Shown here piece after piece: positions 34,352 to 46,700 of a stretch of DNA of 64,000 nt (its first letter is position 1; each line of letters begins with the position of its first letter). A program made the translations under genes and the position numbers. The notes beneath the pieces are model-generated. The model did not search any database. It was given only the letters and a program-made list of their open reading frames with translations, and was not told where the DNA came from. The stretch comes from Camellia lanceoleosa (lineage: Eukaryota; Streptophyta; Magnoliopsida; Ericales; Theaceae), in NCBI GenBank assembly GCA_025200525.1, contig CM045761.1, positions 76,165,551 through 76,229,550 on the forward strand, given 5' to 3'.

Positions 34352-34502
34352 AAGATTGTGTTTGGATCATGAATTTGGATAGAAATTTAGAAAATGAAAA
34401 AAAAAATAGGTAAAATGTAAATGAAATAAAGTTATATTTCAACTACCTTTTCTCTTTCCATTTCTAAATTTCTATCCAAATTTATGATCCAAATACAATC
34501 TC
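34352..34502. mobile_element. Foldback MITE
   Basis: 'gattgtgtttggatcatgaa' (34354) pairs with 'atgatccaaatacaatc' (ending about 34500); 'ttggatagaaatttag' pairs with 'ctaaatttctatccaa'. Each arm is about 55 bp, with a central loop near 34415-34440. Confidence 0.75.
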
Positions 34503-34908
34503 TAAAGAAAGTCAAAATCCTCTGCTCCACAAGAGCAATAATAGAAATCAATAAACCACTTAGTTGAAGAAGATGAAAATAAAGCTAAAAAAGATTTATA
34601 CCATCTAATTTAAGCAAATTTGCAACACATTTGTGGCTAGAAATAATCCATTAGTGTCCAACAATATGTAAAAATTGAAAATTGTAAACAGGAAAAAGGT
34701 AAGGTAACAAACAAGATGGGATTTATGCATCAATTGGCTTGATAAGCCAAGTAATTATACAAGTAAAAAAACGAAATTTGATTCGTAATTCTCTTGGTAG
34801 AAGGATGACCCTAAAAAATTAGAAGAGCAAATAGGGGCCTATTTAACGTATAAACGTACTTTCAACAATACTTGTCAACACATGCATATTATTAAGGTAC
34901 ACAAACAT

Positions 34909-35211
34909 ACCACCAGGGTTGGTGGCCTGGTGGAGGACGCAGCATGTTTCATAGCCGCGACCCAGGTTCGATTCTTGGGAGGGGGCTGTTTGTTATCTCA
35001 GCTGAGAGCTCGCCCTTTACTCCCCTCGTTCCTGGGCTCGGCTGTGGCGCGTGTCTGCCCTCCATTGGTGCCCTGGTGGTGGGTCCCCCACCTGGTGGGG
35101 GTTAATTCCTAGCTGGCAACCGGTTACCCCGGGATTAGGGCCCACGGGGGGCGTGACCTCCACCGTCGATCCCCTTTTTTTTCATGTTCAAAAAAAAAAA
35201 AAAAAAAAAAA
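34909..35211 (+). mobile_element. Full-length tRNA-type SINE with 12-bp TSD and poly(A) tail
   Basis: A GC-rich, ~300-bp element. An RNA polymerase III promoter is suggested by an A-box-like gttggtggcctggtgg (34919-34934) and a B box GGTTCGATTCT (34965-34975). The body ends in cgtcgatcccc, a short T-rich stretch and an (A)22 tail. The flanking 12-bp direct repeat gtacacaaacat (34897-34908 and 35212-35223) is a target-site duplication. Open frames at 34882-35257 are by-products of its GC content. Confidence 0.92.
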
Positions 35212-35277
35212 GTACACAAACATGACTAATTTGGTTGTTATGTATTCGATTATATAAAGTGTACGCGTCATTTATGC

Positions 35278-35432
35278 TGTGTTTGGTTTAAGGATTTGGG
35301 GAGGGATTTGAAAAGGGAAAGGGAAAAGGTGTGTGAAACTAGGTGAAATGTAGGTATGTTTTATTCATATTTCACCTTCCTTTTCCATTTTCCTTTCCAA
35401 ATCCCTCATCAAATCCCCCAACCAAACACAGT
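35278..35432. mobile_element. Foldback MITE
   Basis: 'ctgtgtttggtttaaggatt' (35279) pairs with 'aaatcccccaaccaaacacag' (ending about 35432). The inner arms 'gggatttgaaaagg / cctttccaaatccc' extend the stem. About 155 bp in all. Confidence 0.75.
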
Positions 35433-36296
35433 ATTAGGGTGAACGCTATCACGCTTTTTTCCGTCCAAAAATACCCTCCATTTTCAATAACTACCACATT
35501 TAGTAACTGATTTTTTCTCATTTATCAAACCGTTCAAAACTATTGAGAATTTTTCTCATTCGAAAACTGTTATATGATTTTTCCCATTTATCAAAGTGCC
35601 CAAAGTTTAAATGTATACTTGCAAAAGCATCGCGTTTGCACTACCATTAGCAGATCAAAATCGGCTATTGGTAACTAATGCTCTATTTGGTTCAATGTAA
35701 TGAGATGGAATGGAATTGAACAATCAATCTTTAGATTTCCTTACAATAATGAATGATAATTCTATTTGTAATGCATTTTTTATTTTTTAATTTAACCAAA
35801 CATGAGAATGGATATTTTGATGATCATTCCATTCCACTCTATTAAAGTGAAAGCACTACTTAAGAGTGGGAATCGAATAATGTAATAAGAGATCATACAT
35901 GAAAGGGAGGGAGAGAAAGCTGAGTTAAATACAACATTTGTACAGCCTACTTGTGCAAAACTTATCAAAATGCAGTGAAGCAGAAATCGGAGTACGTAAA
36001 CCAAATGCAAATGCGTATATATGTATATGATTCTAGCTAAATTATAAGAGTACTTTTTTTTATTTAAATTAACATTTGATAATCAAAAAGTAGAGATAAA
36101 AGTATTCCTTTAGCAATTCTAATGATTAGTTTTTCATTTTATTTTAAGTTATTTTTATTTCATTCATTGTAAATAAAACTTAAATCAAATATTTTAGAAT
36201 AAGTTTTCAAATTTTAAAATATTGTAAACAATTTTGATAAGATGCATCAAATAAGCCAATTATATTACGGCTTACATTTTTTAATAATAGATTATA

Positions 36297-36738
36297 GGGT
36301 AAATTATGTAAATTGTCCATGTGGTTTATATAATGTGTCAATTTGGTCCTTATTGTTTCAATTTGTTAGATTTTATCCCTTAATTTAACAGATTGTGTCA
36401 TTTTAGTTCAATAAATAAGATTGTTAAATTTGGTGGATGGAAAGTCTACACAATGTGTCAATTTAATTTCTGTAATTTACACAATGTGTCAATTTAGTCC
36501 CTATTATTTTAATTTGCTCGATTTTGATAGGGACCAAATTGACACATTATGTAAATTACAGGGACCAAATTAACATATAGTTTGACTTTCTGTCTATCAA
36601 ACTTAACAACCGTTACTTATTGGACTAAAATGACACAATCCGTTAAATTAAGGGATAAAATCGAACAAATTGAAATAACATGGACTAAATTGACATATCG
36701 TATAAATTATAGGGATTATTTGTATGATTTACCTTAAA
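36297..36738. mobile_element. Long foldback element
   Basis: The left arm 36297-36500 and right arm about 36530-36738 are inverted copies with about 80-85 percent apparent identity. For example 'aatgtgtcaatttggtcc' pairs with 'gggaccaaattgacacatt', and 'aagggataaaatcgaacaaa' with 'tttgttagattttatccctt'. Such an RNA would fold into a ~200-bp hairpin. No coding. Confidence 0.85.
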
Positions 36739-36865
36739 CTATAATAATAAGCACAATCCTAGAGAGTGATTAATAAACTAGCATTGAGCTGCGCATTGGC
36801 ATTTATTACTGTTCAAAAAGAAAAAAAAAAAAAGAAAAAAAAAAAGAGCATTAGCGTTTATTATT

Positions 36866-36999
36866 ATTATTATTATTTTTTTTTTTTTTTGAACTATGAA
36901 AAAGGGGATCGACGGTGGAGGTCACGCCCCCCGTGGGCCCTAACCCCGGGGTAACCGGTTGCCAGCTAGGAATTAACCCCCACCATGTGGGGGACCCAC
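36866..36999 (-). mobile_element. 5'-truncated SINE copy (same family as 34909-35211) with TSD
   Basis: The minus strand repeats the 3' half of the SINE at 34909-35211: ggtgggtcccccac, 'ttaattcctagctggcaacc', 'ggttaccccgg', 'gtgacctccaccgtcgatcc' and an A-rich tail (T run on +). The flanking direct repeat cattagcgtttattatt (36849-36865 and 37000-37016) is a 17-bp TSD, so truncation occurred at insertion. Confidence 0.9.
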
Positions 37000-37129
37000 C
37001 ATTAGCGTTTATTATTGAAATAAAATAAATGTGGTATATAATTTTCATTTCTTGCTGTGTTATAAAAGATGATTTTGCCGTTTTGATTGTATGAATAAAT
37101 GAGATTGCTAAGTTTTGTTCATGCACTTT

Positions 37130-39300
37130 ACTTTTTTTCCCAATGTAGGTTTGTCATTTTTTTTAAATATATATATATATTGTTTGTGCATACCAAATTT
37201 CGCATTAGATGAAGTGGATCGGAGTTCCGCAATTAGAATAGACTATTCAGGAACTGAGGATCTGCAAAATAAGGCATTGTCAGAGCTGCCCCAGCTGGAG
37301 TTAGCCGAAAAACTCCTTCGACGTAGGAATAGGTGATCGAAGAAGATGAAGGACTCTCTCTAAGTGTAGAGAGAGGAAGAGGAAAAGTGTTTGAGATTAG
37401 TTGAGTTAGATTCAATTAGGATCCATTCCTTACCTTCAATGTGAAGAGAGTATTGTTTATATAAAGTACTTCACTTGTTGTCCAATATGATTTCATGGAA
37501 TTTGGGTGCCTCAAGGCTTCCCTTAACATTGCTCAAGGTGGAGGACCACATGATAGTTGACCACGGAGACATGTACTCGTTGTAACCATGCATATAATAG
37601 ATCACACTCTCTTTGTTAATTGTTTATGTGATTCTAGGAAGGGGGACTAGTTGAGGTGACAATCTGCACATGTATGCATTTACAACTTCTACATTTCTCT
37701 GTGAAGTTCCTTCAACTCGGTTCCAATTGTGCCTCAGCTCGATGCTGGCTCATTTGGATAACTTTATGTGGACTCGGCCCACTTTGGTTCTAATGAGGGG
37801 TTCGATCCATCAATTCGGTCTATGAATTAGATCCAATAGTTCAGCCCAACCTAGCATTGCAGCTAGGCTGGCATTTCCCTTGCATGTTGGGTCCAAGTGC
37901 TTGAGGACTTTGAAGAATCATTTACATGGAGATAAGCATTGGCCCACGCCATCATCTGGCCCATATTGAATGGCCTACTCGGATGTGAGCTTAGCAGTTT
38001 GGACCGGCCCAAAGCTTGGATCCAATCAATTTATATTGTGTCCCTTAATTGTTATTTTTTCATCTTAGTAAATTTTTAAGAAAAGAAAATCATTTTTTTT
38101 CTTCACTTTTAAATCCTATATTAAGATTAGACAGACATGAAAATTAAAATATATACTATTTTTTTTTTATAAAAAAAAGTTTACTAAAAAAGGTTTGATG
38201 GATCATTGGACACACCAAAATTAAATACTAAACTATACCAAATTCAATTAGAATAATAGGAAGTCCAGGTATCGATCCACAGGGACTATTGTGAAATCAA
38301 ACTAATTTAATTGTCAAATTCCTAAATTAATTTTGATGAAAAGATTGGTTGTTTATAACCTAATTTAATAACGAATAAATTAAACTAATGAATTGAATTA
38401 TCAAGAATAATTGAAATTGGGTTTACTGAATTGGGAAAAAATCCTAGGGTAGAGAATTCACCACTAACCACATAAATTAGGGTTTCCAATTGAAATCAAT
38501 TATGCTATGGTTTGAACGGATTAATGTTTCGCAACTACAAGTTCAAAGCATTTGACAAGAAGATCATCACATTCAATGTACGAGCACGAACCATCTCAAG
38601 TAATACGAATCGTTCACTCTAAACTAAGGTAGTGATACGACTCGTTCCTCGTAGCATGGTTTGTCTCATACCTTGAATGTGAAGGAATAGAAAACACATG
38701 TATGGATAACATTCAACAATCACAGAAAGTCAAATATTCGAAGGAATAATGAAAATTATATAAAATAAACTTCTAAAACACCATATAAATGTTCAAACCT
38801 TTACATAATTTAAAATCAAAAAGAAAACTAAATAATTACATGGCTAGGGTTTCATCAAAACCTTAGAAAATGAGACTAGCCACTCATGGAGGAGTGGGAG
38901 GAGGTAGATAGAGAAGGAACCACCATGGGAGACATCTTTGAAGCTTCTTGTTCCTTTCTCTTTCCCAAACCCTAGCCTCTCTCTTTAGGTCAAAAACAAT
39001 TTCAGAACCCTAGAAAAGCCTTTTCCTTTTCTTTTTACACTTCTACTCATTTTCAAACAGGTTTAAAACATCAATTTGACTTTTCCAGAAAAAGTCAACT
39101 CTGTCCAAATTTTGTCTTTTTGCCCATTTTATGCTCCGATGATGTACAACCTGATTGACATTCAACACACATAAAGTATACGGTTTGACCAGCAAGTGAA
39201 GTTAAGAGATTCTAATTAACGGTCTTAATAATGTACATTTCAGCCTTAATCAAGGTTTTTCTTTAAATTTGTAGTAAACATTTATTTTTACTTTTTAATA
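37130..39300. other. Probable retrotransposon-derived, non-coding region
   Basis: Moderately GC-rich text such as 'cggagttccgcaattagaat', 'gctgccccagctggagttag' (37200-37330) and 'aggtatcgatccacagggac' (38270-38290) is typical of decayed plant LTR-element sequence, but no protein domain or LTR pair can be defined. 38440-38960 includes 'aattcaccactaaccacata' and 'ctcatggaggagtgg' with no readable gene. Assignment is by general resemblance only. Confidence 0.3.
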
Positions 39301-39654
39301 GATCTGGAAAAAAAAAATGATGCAAATTTATATAAAAAAAAAATCATTAAAGACAACAAATTTCATAAAAATGTGTTATTTATTTATTTATTTATAACTG
39401 TAGTCAAACTAATGTTTTGGAAAATAGCTAAAACAGTCAAAAAAATCACTACAAAAAATCAACTATTCTCTCTATTTTTTTGTACTCTTTTTTTTTTTTT
39501 TAATAAAAAATTAAAAAATGAACTAAACTAACTACTTCAAGGGGCATGGGATTTGAAAATTAATTATTTTGGTTAATTATTTAATTTTTTTATAAAAAAA
39601 ATAATATGATAATTTATAATAAATTTTTTTTTTTAAGTTTATGACTAGTCCCAA

Positions 39655-40075
39655 GGGGTCTTAATAGAATCGAGATCCTCTCATTCATTTCTTTCCTTAA
39701 CTCCCTACTTACTAGGTTATTGGGCTCACTTTTAGATCCAATTTTAATGATTCGAACCGTTCACATTTTAAGACTTATTGAGTATATCATTTTTGTAAAA
39801 AATTAAGTTGATCGGATATCAGAAACTACGCGTGCGGATTATCGAACTACAAACCATTTTTTGAAAAAAATTTAATGAATAGTTTTTCGAACACACAATT
39901 TCTAATATCCGATCAACTTAATTTTTTACAAATATGATATACTCAACAAATCTTAAAATGTAAACGGTTCGGATAATCGAAATTGGACTCAAAAGTAGGC
40001 CCAATAACCTAACAAGTAGGAAGTTAAGGTGAGAGATGAAGGAGAGAATCTCGATTCGTCTTAATAACACTAGGG
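39655..40075. mobile_element. Long foldback element
   Basis: The left arm (39655-39830: 'ggggtcttaatagaatcgag', 'ctaggttattgggctcac', 'aattaagttgatcggatatc') and right arm (39895-40070: 'gatatactcaac', 'ggcccaataacctaacaagt', 'gagaatctcgattcgtctta') are inverted copies of about 180 bp around a short loop. No coding potential. Confidence 0.85.
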
Positions 40076-40639
40076 ATAACATAAATTCGGAAGGTTTGAG
40101 ATAATCTACAAAACTTAAAAAGTTAAAAAATTATTAAAAAAAGTTCATATTATTTAAGGGCAGCTAGTGAGAGAAGCTTAAAAGATAAAATTATTATTTT
40201 GTCTTTTGAATTTAATTATTCAAAAGTCAACAGGTTAACAAGGGTAGAATAGTCATTTTAATTTTACTACAATATTTAATTATACATCTTTTTATAAAAA
40301 TTTTAAAAATTATCCCAAATATACATCCTTTTCTTTTTCTAATTTTTTAAATAAAAAATTAAAAAAGTGCAATTATATAACACATTCTAAACAATTTAAC
40401 TTTTTATAAAAAAATTGTACAAAAAAATAAAAAAAAATAATGTAATAATTTATAACTTTTTAATCAAACGAGGCCAAAAACAAGTTAAAATACTTATGAT
40501 GAGGGTTGGCTTTTTAATTTTTTTGATTTTTTAATTATTTTGACTTTTTAATTATTAGTTTGAATTAAAAAGTGTCGTTTAAAATAAAATATTGGGAATT
40601 TTTTTAAAGGTTTTTGGTATTAAGATTTTATAGTATAAA

Positions 40640-40935
40640 GGACACTCAATATTTTTATAATGTCTAAGGTCCCTTAACATCAATCCAGAAAAAATTCGAT
40701 CCATAGAATTTCTCTGGACATATCACAGAGAAAATTCCAAATTTATCTGTGATTCCAATTTTTTTGAACACATCACAGAGAATATTTTAAATTTCTCTGG
40801 ATACATCACAGAGAAAATTCAAAATTTCTCTGGACTTCCCAACCTAGAGAAATTCCCAGACAAACCTTTCTAAATAAATTCTCTCAACCTAGAGAATTTC
40901 TCTAGACTCCACAACCCAAATTAATTCCTAGACAA
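40640..40935 (+). repeat. Short dispersed repeats of 'tctctggacat...cacagagaaa'
   Basis: The phrase 'atcacagagaa' recurs at about 40720, 40770 and 40805, each near 'aatttctctgga'; the two are partly self-complementary (tctctg / cagaga). It is followed by 'cctagagaa' repeats. 41395-41405 ('aatttctctgtgatat') repeats the motif beyond the RAD23-like fragment. Function unknown. Confidence 0.6.
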
Positions 40936-40939
40936 ACTT

Positions 40940-41038
40940 TTCTAGGTTGCCAGCACTTGCATTTGAACCCACAGTTGGAATGTCCTGTGGAAAAAAATCG
41001 AAAGGATTTGCATTGCATCCACTAGAAGACATTGTTGG
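40940..41038 (-). pseudogene. RAD23-like exon fragment
   Basis: After an acceptor-like ctctacag the minus strand reads MSSSGCNANPFDFFPQDIPT then VGSNASAGNL. This matches the linker of plant RAD23 ubiquitin receptors just before the STI1/XPC-binding domain (typically 'ANPLDLFPQG.PN.G.NA.AG.LDFLRN'). The reading then diverges and stops (EKFV, TAG) where LDFLRN is expected. No UBL or UBA domain is found nearby, so it is an isolated, dead exon. The longer frame at 40942-41259 (-) is a different frame and not supported. Confidence 0.6.
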
Positions 41039-41741
41039 CTGTAGAGAAAAGCAAAACCCTTCACGCTTCGCTGAGCCTGATCCATCTCATCGATCATCTT
41101 CACATATTCAACATAAACACAATTATATATATATATATATATATTATTCTTGTAATTCATCAATCTCAAAGACCATTTTTGTGAAATTGATTCGATTTTC
41201 AGTGTTATGCTCCAACTTTGCTTCAAAATTTTCGCAAATTTCGTCCAAGTGAGGGACAAGTACTGTACTTATATACATATACATAGATATACATGTTTAA
41301 ATTTTTATATACAGATTATTTATTTGAAACGTTTAAATTAGGTAGAGAGAGACGAAATAGAGAGAGAGAGAAATGAGGTTTGATGTGAGAGAGTCGAATT
41401 TCTCTGTGATATATGGGTGTGGGGTTGAGGGACCTTAAATATCATAAAATAATATTGTAGATCTCTTTCATTACTAAAAATGAGAAAGCGACCTTAGATT
41501 AATTTTCTCTAAAATTTTAACTTTTTAAATTTTATTTAAAAATAATAATTATAATTTAAATATCTTTTATCCCATCGCTATTTTAGGCAAGATTAGGATG
41601 CTAAACGAAGGCTTATTGGATCATATAATTGAAGTAGGAAAGAAAAAGGACGGTAGCTCCGCCAAAGACTGTTCTCTTCTGTTCTGTTCTGTGCTCCCTC
41701 TTCCTCCAGTCATCTGCTTTTCTTGCTTAAATGCTCAACGG

Positions 41742-41743
41742 TC

Positions 41744-41794
<51 letters not shown>

Positions 41795-41838
41795 GTATAT
41801 GTATTTATATATGTACATGTACATGTATATGTATATTG
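41742..41838. repeat. Compound microsatellite (CT)n-(AT)n
   Basis: A (CT)n run (about 41749-41780) is followed by (AT)n and 'atgtatatgt' repeats to about 41838. It lies about 2 kb upstream of the GPN3 start codon, just after a pyrimidine-rich stretch (41670-41720) that could be a 5' leader. Confidence 0.85.
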
Positions 41839-41879
41839 ATCTTCTTCTTTGTTCCTCTGCAAGTTTGTGTTAGGGTTAC

Positions 41880-43795
41880 ACTAATTAATTTCAAGCTCTG
41901 GTTTATTAGTTTGATAAACATCATCGTAGCTTAGGGTTCTGGATATGTGATCGATTCGTTTGATTCATCGACTATTTCATTTATGTCAATTGAAATCACT
42001 CGTCGGATGTGATGGTAATTAATAACTGCTCTTATGTTCTGCATTTTCACCCTAATCTTCATTTTCAATTGTCACAAATCAACCCCAAACACTTTTAAGT
42101 CAAGTTGTAATGTCACTCTTAAGTCAAGGTTTACGAAAATTAAAAGAAAGTGAATGGACCAAAGTGAGATTTTAGTCAAAGTGCAAGGAATAGCTTGGCA
42201 CCGAAATTGCTTCTTTCTTGATGTTTTAATCCATTCGGGGCTTTGGGGAACCCCAAAACAAAGTCTCTTGACTTGATTCGTAGATAGAATCAATTATAGA
42301 TATATAAACGGGCCGTTGTACCTTTTGATTATGGTATGGTATTGTCAGATCCGAACATAGGGCTACTTTATTTGTTTGCCATATCTTCGCTAGGTGTTTA
42401 TTGAACTGCACTGGTCCGCATCAGGGGCTCTTGTGCCAGCCAAGCTACCAACGTTTCCAGGAAGGAACTGCTTCTTTCCTTGACCTCCCTCTTTAGTTCC
42501 TCCCAGTTAACTTTGAGCAAAGCAAGCAAGCTTGCGAAGCAACCAAGGCAAGAGCTTTAATTTGGATTTTAATGAAAGTGTAGTTGCACTAATGAAATGG
42601 AAAAAAAAAATGTCGCTTTTAGCTGACATGGCAACCTGGCAAGTTTTTTAATCTTATTAACAATAGATGAACGAAAGAGTGATATTGCAACTTGACTTAA
42701 AAGTGTAGGGTGATGGCTATCATAATTAAAAGTGAAGGGACAAAAATGAAATTACAGGGAAAGCGCAGGGTGCTAAGTTTAATTAACCATGTTATAATAT
42801 ACCATAACATGATACATGTTTGAGACGTGGATAAAACCTTGTTGATTTGCAATACATGCAAGTCATTTATTTCTTGAATTTGTAGTGAATGGGACAATTT
42901 TGAAGAGTATAAGGTCTTCTACATGGCTTTTATTTTTTATCTGCAACAAAAAGAAATTATATTGATTAGGAAGAAAGGAACAAAAACAAAAACAACAAGA
43001 GGACAGGGTGCCTTCTTCAAGAAAATCAGCCATGACATCAAAACAAGAAAACCACAAAACAAAAAATCCCAAAGAAAACTCCTACACATTACAAACCGCT
43101 TTCCAATCTCTTGAAATAAAAAAGGACAGAACCCCTTTAAAATGATTTGAAATAGTAGACGCCCAAACTGCCGTCCAATGACACACTTTGTCCCACAACA
43201 AATTGACTTCCTCAAACTTGTCCTAAAAAACTCGTGCATTCCTTTCCAACCAAATTTTGCAAAAGATGGCGACAATCACACACCTATGTATTTTGTGCGG
43301 CTTTTATTAATAATCTACATGTTTTTTATAAAATAAAAGCCTGAATAGTCTGTGTGTTTCTATGAAATCAATTAGGAGTAGCATGCTCCTACTAATTCTG
43401 ATAGGTAGGGTTATTGATTGCAAGTGCAATTAAAGGTGATTCAACTACCAATTAAACCACCTCTTTTTTTTTGGGGAGTGGTGGAGCTGTTGAAATGGAT
43501 GCATTGAGTAAAAATGTGAAATGAATGGTAGGTTTGTTTAGCATATATGTAACAAAAGTAATGTGATACTTTTTTCTTTTTCTTTTTATTTTATATATAT
43601 GATGGTAATTCAGGTATTTTTATGTTGCGGCTCTCTTGTCAGTGCTTATGGCTTACTTTGATGTACTGAGTTTCTTGTTCGCGGCTGGTGTTTGGTGTGC
43701 CACATATGCTTTTGTTGCAGTTCTTGGGATTTTCCAGATATTCGATAACTTCCGTACCCCTATCTTGAATTGATAAAGCATTTCAAAGAGCTATA
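41880..43795. other. Upstream region of GPN3; leader not defined
   Basis: No gene is recognised on the + strand. The pyrimidine-rich 41670-41740 resembles a 5' UTR start and 43615-43795 could be transcribed leader (it ends tttcaaagagctata before the ATG), but splice sites cannot be fixed without transcripts. A LINE fragment lies inside on the minus strand (43095-43290). Confidence 0.3.
43095..43290 (-). pseudogene. LINE ORF2 extreme C-terminus
   Basis: The minus strand reads IFCKIWLERNARVF followed by a stop, then DKFEEVNLLWDKVCHWTAVW. This is the 'IW-ERN-R-F ... W.....' tail that follows the zf-RVT domain in plant L1-like ORF2. Only this short 3' piece is present, as expected for a strongly 5'-truncated LINE. 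Confidence 0.65.
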
Positions 43796-46700
43796 ATGGG
43801 TTATGCACAGCTAGTTATTGGCCCTGCAGGCAGTGGCAAGGTGATTGTTTACATTTGACATTTCATTGATTGTTTCATCCTTATGGCTTTTGATTTATGT
43901 CCTTACTATAAAATATTTCATTGGACTAGTTTATATGGGTTCACAGATGACCATTTATCAAGAACGCTTTACCCTTTTATTTTTATTTTTGTTTTTAATT
44001 TTAACCTTGTTCTTTTTTTCTGCAATCAGTCTTTATGTTTTCAATCTGGTCACCTTATACTGACTATCTACATTTCTTCACCAGTCTACATACTGCTCTC
44101 GTCTATATGAACACTGTCAAACAACAAGGCGCACAATTCATATTGTGAACTTAGATCCTGCCGCTGAAAATTTTAATTATCCTGTCGCCATGGGTAATTA
44201 GAGTTCACCTTCTCCCCCCTCAATTCCATAGCAAGTTATATTGATTCATTTCCTTTGGTTTTAGAGCAATGAAGTGTAGCTTTCCTTGCAGATATCAGGG
44301 AACTCATATCTTTGGATGATGTTATGGAGGAGCTTGGATTGGGTCCAAATGGTGGCCTTTTATATTGCATGGAGTATCCTTTGCATTTGGGTTTTAATGT
44401 TTTTGTAAATCATTTTCTTCTCTCATCTTAGATTGTGTTGTCATTTAATTATTTCTAGTAAGGCTAGAGCCGGTTATGTCAAGGAGCATAAAGGCATTGA
44501 TTGACATCCCTTGTAAGGGATAAATTTATTTTATTGTGTAAAGAACCTTCTGTTTTTTTTGTTAATTTGATATTGGATTCCGAGTTTGTATGGCCTTAAA
44601 TCTTGACACTAGGCACCTTGAAGAAAATTTGGATGAGTGGCTAACAGAGGAATTGGATAACTTCTCGGATGATGATTATTTAGTTTTCGATTGCCCAGGT
44701 AGTTATACTCATTTCTATATTTTGTTTTTCTGCTGTAAAAATGTTAAAATTGGTAACAGTGGGAATGGAAAATTGGCATAAGGAGTTTTCCTTATTACAT
44801 GAAAAAGGCAAAGCCTAAACCTAGACTCATTTCTTATTAGTCTACTTATGTTGAACAGGTGAGGCTGTTAAACACCATATAAAGGACTCATTGAACACAC
44901 ACACACATGATGTGGTGTGGAACCTCTGCCTTTCTTCCTTCTATCTAATTACTATACATAAACCTGCTTTCTCTCTCTCTCATTTATTTTTTAAATTCCT
45001 TTCAAAGTCTCTTCTTCTTCTTTTGATGATTCTATGATGGAATGGAAGGACCATTCCTGCCACATTGAGGATCATTAGACTCTATATGCAAAGAGATCTA
45101 TGTTGATCGGCTTCTCAAATATTTTTAACTACTGACTATGCTTGGAGAATTGCTATGCATATTTCATTTGTTCTCTGAACTTTAAACAATCCCAATTCGT
45201 AAAACTCATTCTGGCTACTTTCAACTGATGACTAGAGTTAGTTATGTAAGTTACAGTCAACTAACTCATATATATGTAACATTTCCAAAAGAATATAATT
45301 TATTGAAATTATTTACAATAAAATTTAATAATATAAATAGTTGTCTACCTTTATTTATTTATTTTTGTTTGTATGGAGTATGGTGTGTTAGTTAGGATTT
45401 GTTCAGTGTTCTATTTGTTTATTTATTTGGCTGGATTATGTTTTAATCTTTGAACTTCAATTACTTTATAGGCCAAATAGAACTTTTTTCACACGTTCCT
45501 GTACTTAAGAACTTTGTGGAGCACTTAAAGCGTAAGAACTTCAATGTTTGTGCTGTGTACTTGCTTGATTCACAGGTTTGTATATGTTTTCTCCACCTTA
45601 ATTTCAATTAATTTCACCATTGGTCATGGATGCCATGTCTTTTTACTGAAACTGAAGAGTTCTAATTTCTTTTTGTGTGCCAGTTCATGACTGATGTGAC
45701 CAAGTTTATTAGTGGTTGCATGGCTTCACTTTCTGCCATGGTTCAACTTGAACTGCCCCATGTTAACATTCTCTCCAAAATGGATCTTGTGACAAACAAA
45801 AGAGACATTGAAGAGTAAGTCCTTTTACATTTTGCTACTATTTTCTACTTGTTCATGTTCATCTTACTTCACTTTTAATCCTTTTGTATCGTTGTTGCTC
45901 TCAGTTATTTGAATCCAGAGTCTCATGTTTTGCTGTCAGAGTTGAATCAACGAATGGCTCCTCAATTTGAAAAGCTGAACAAAGCTTTGATTGAATTAGT
46001 AAGTCATTAAGCAGATCAGAATGTGCATTACTGTTATTTAAATCTACAGGTGGATTGTGTAAGAACCCATGTTCCCTCACACTTTGTGTTGACCTGTGTT
46101 GCATCCCCTTATGAAGTTGCTCAAGTAAACTTCTTGATTTTTGATTTTTTATAAATAATTTCTCTTGCTGGAGAATAGCCTAGCTGAAATCTTCATGATG
46201 AGATTCTCCCTTATGAACAGCATAATGAATTGGGTGAGTCAACCTTTTGGTTAAATCATCGGTTGTCTATGTTTACCTGCTTGTGTATAGGCATACATAT
46301 GGTGGATTGGTAAATATGCATGTGATTATATTCATATGATTATGTGTATTAACTGTCTATTTATTTGCTTCTTACTGGAGTGCAGGTTCTTGACTCAGAC
46401 ACCATAATGGATACATTTTAGTTTTTCCCTGTAAAATACAATAATTTGCTGCCATTTTATCCCTATGAATAAGTGTTCTTATTTCTGCTATTGTATGATT
46501 GTTTTTAATTTTGGCCTTGATGGCCACCTCCTGGTAGTCATGGCTCTGTACATCTTTCTTGGAAGCATTTATTAATTATAGGAAGGAATGTTTGAATATT
46601 TTGTGACTGTTCATTAGTCTCAATTTTTGTTGTAACAGGTGGATCAGTATAGCATGGTAAGCTTCGTGCCTCTGGACTTGAGGAAAGAGAGCAGGTACAC

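Noticed and set aside
34882..35257. Two overlapping open frames on +
   Set aside because: They cover the SINE; the frame is open because of its GC-rich sequence.
36766..37126. Open frames with Lys and Tyr/Phe homopolymers
   Set aside because: Products of A/T runs and the truncated SINE.
40942..41259. 105-aa frame (-)
   Set aside because: Its frame differs from the RAD23-like frame and runs through an (AT)n microsatellite; no support.
42863..43275. 112-aa Phe/Leu-rich frame (-)
   Set aside because: Only 43095-43290 carries a LINE ORF2 tail (in another frame); the rest is low-complexity.
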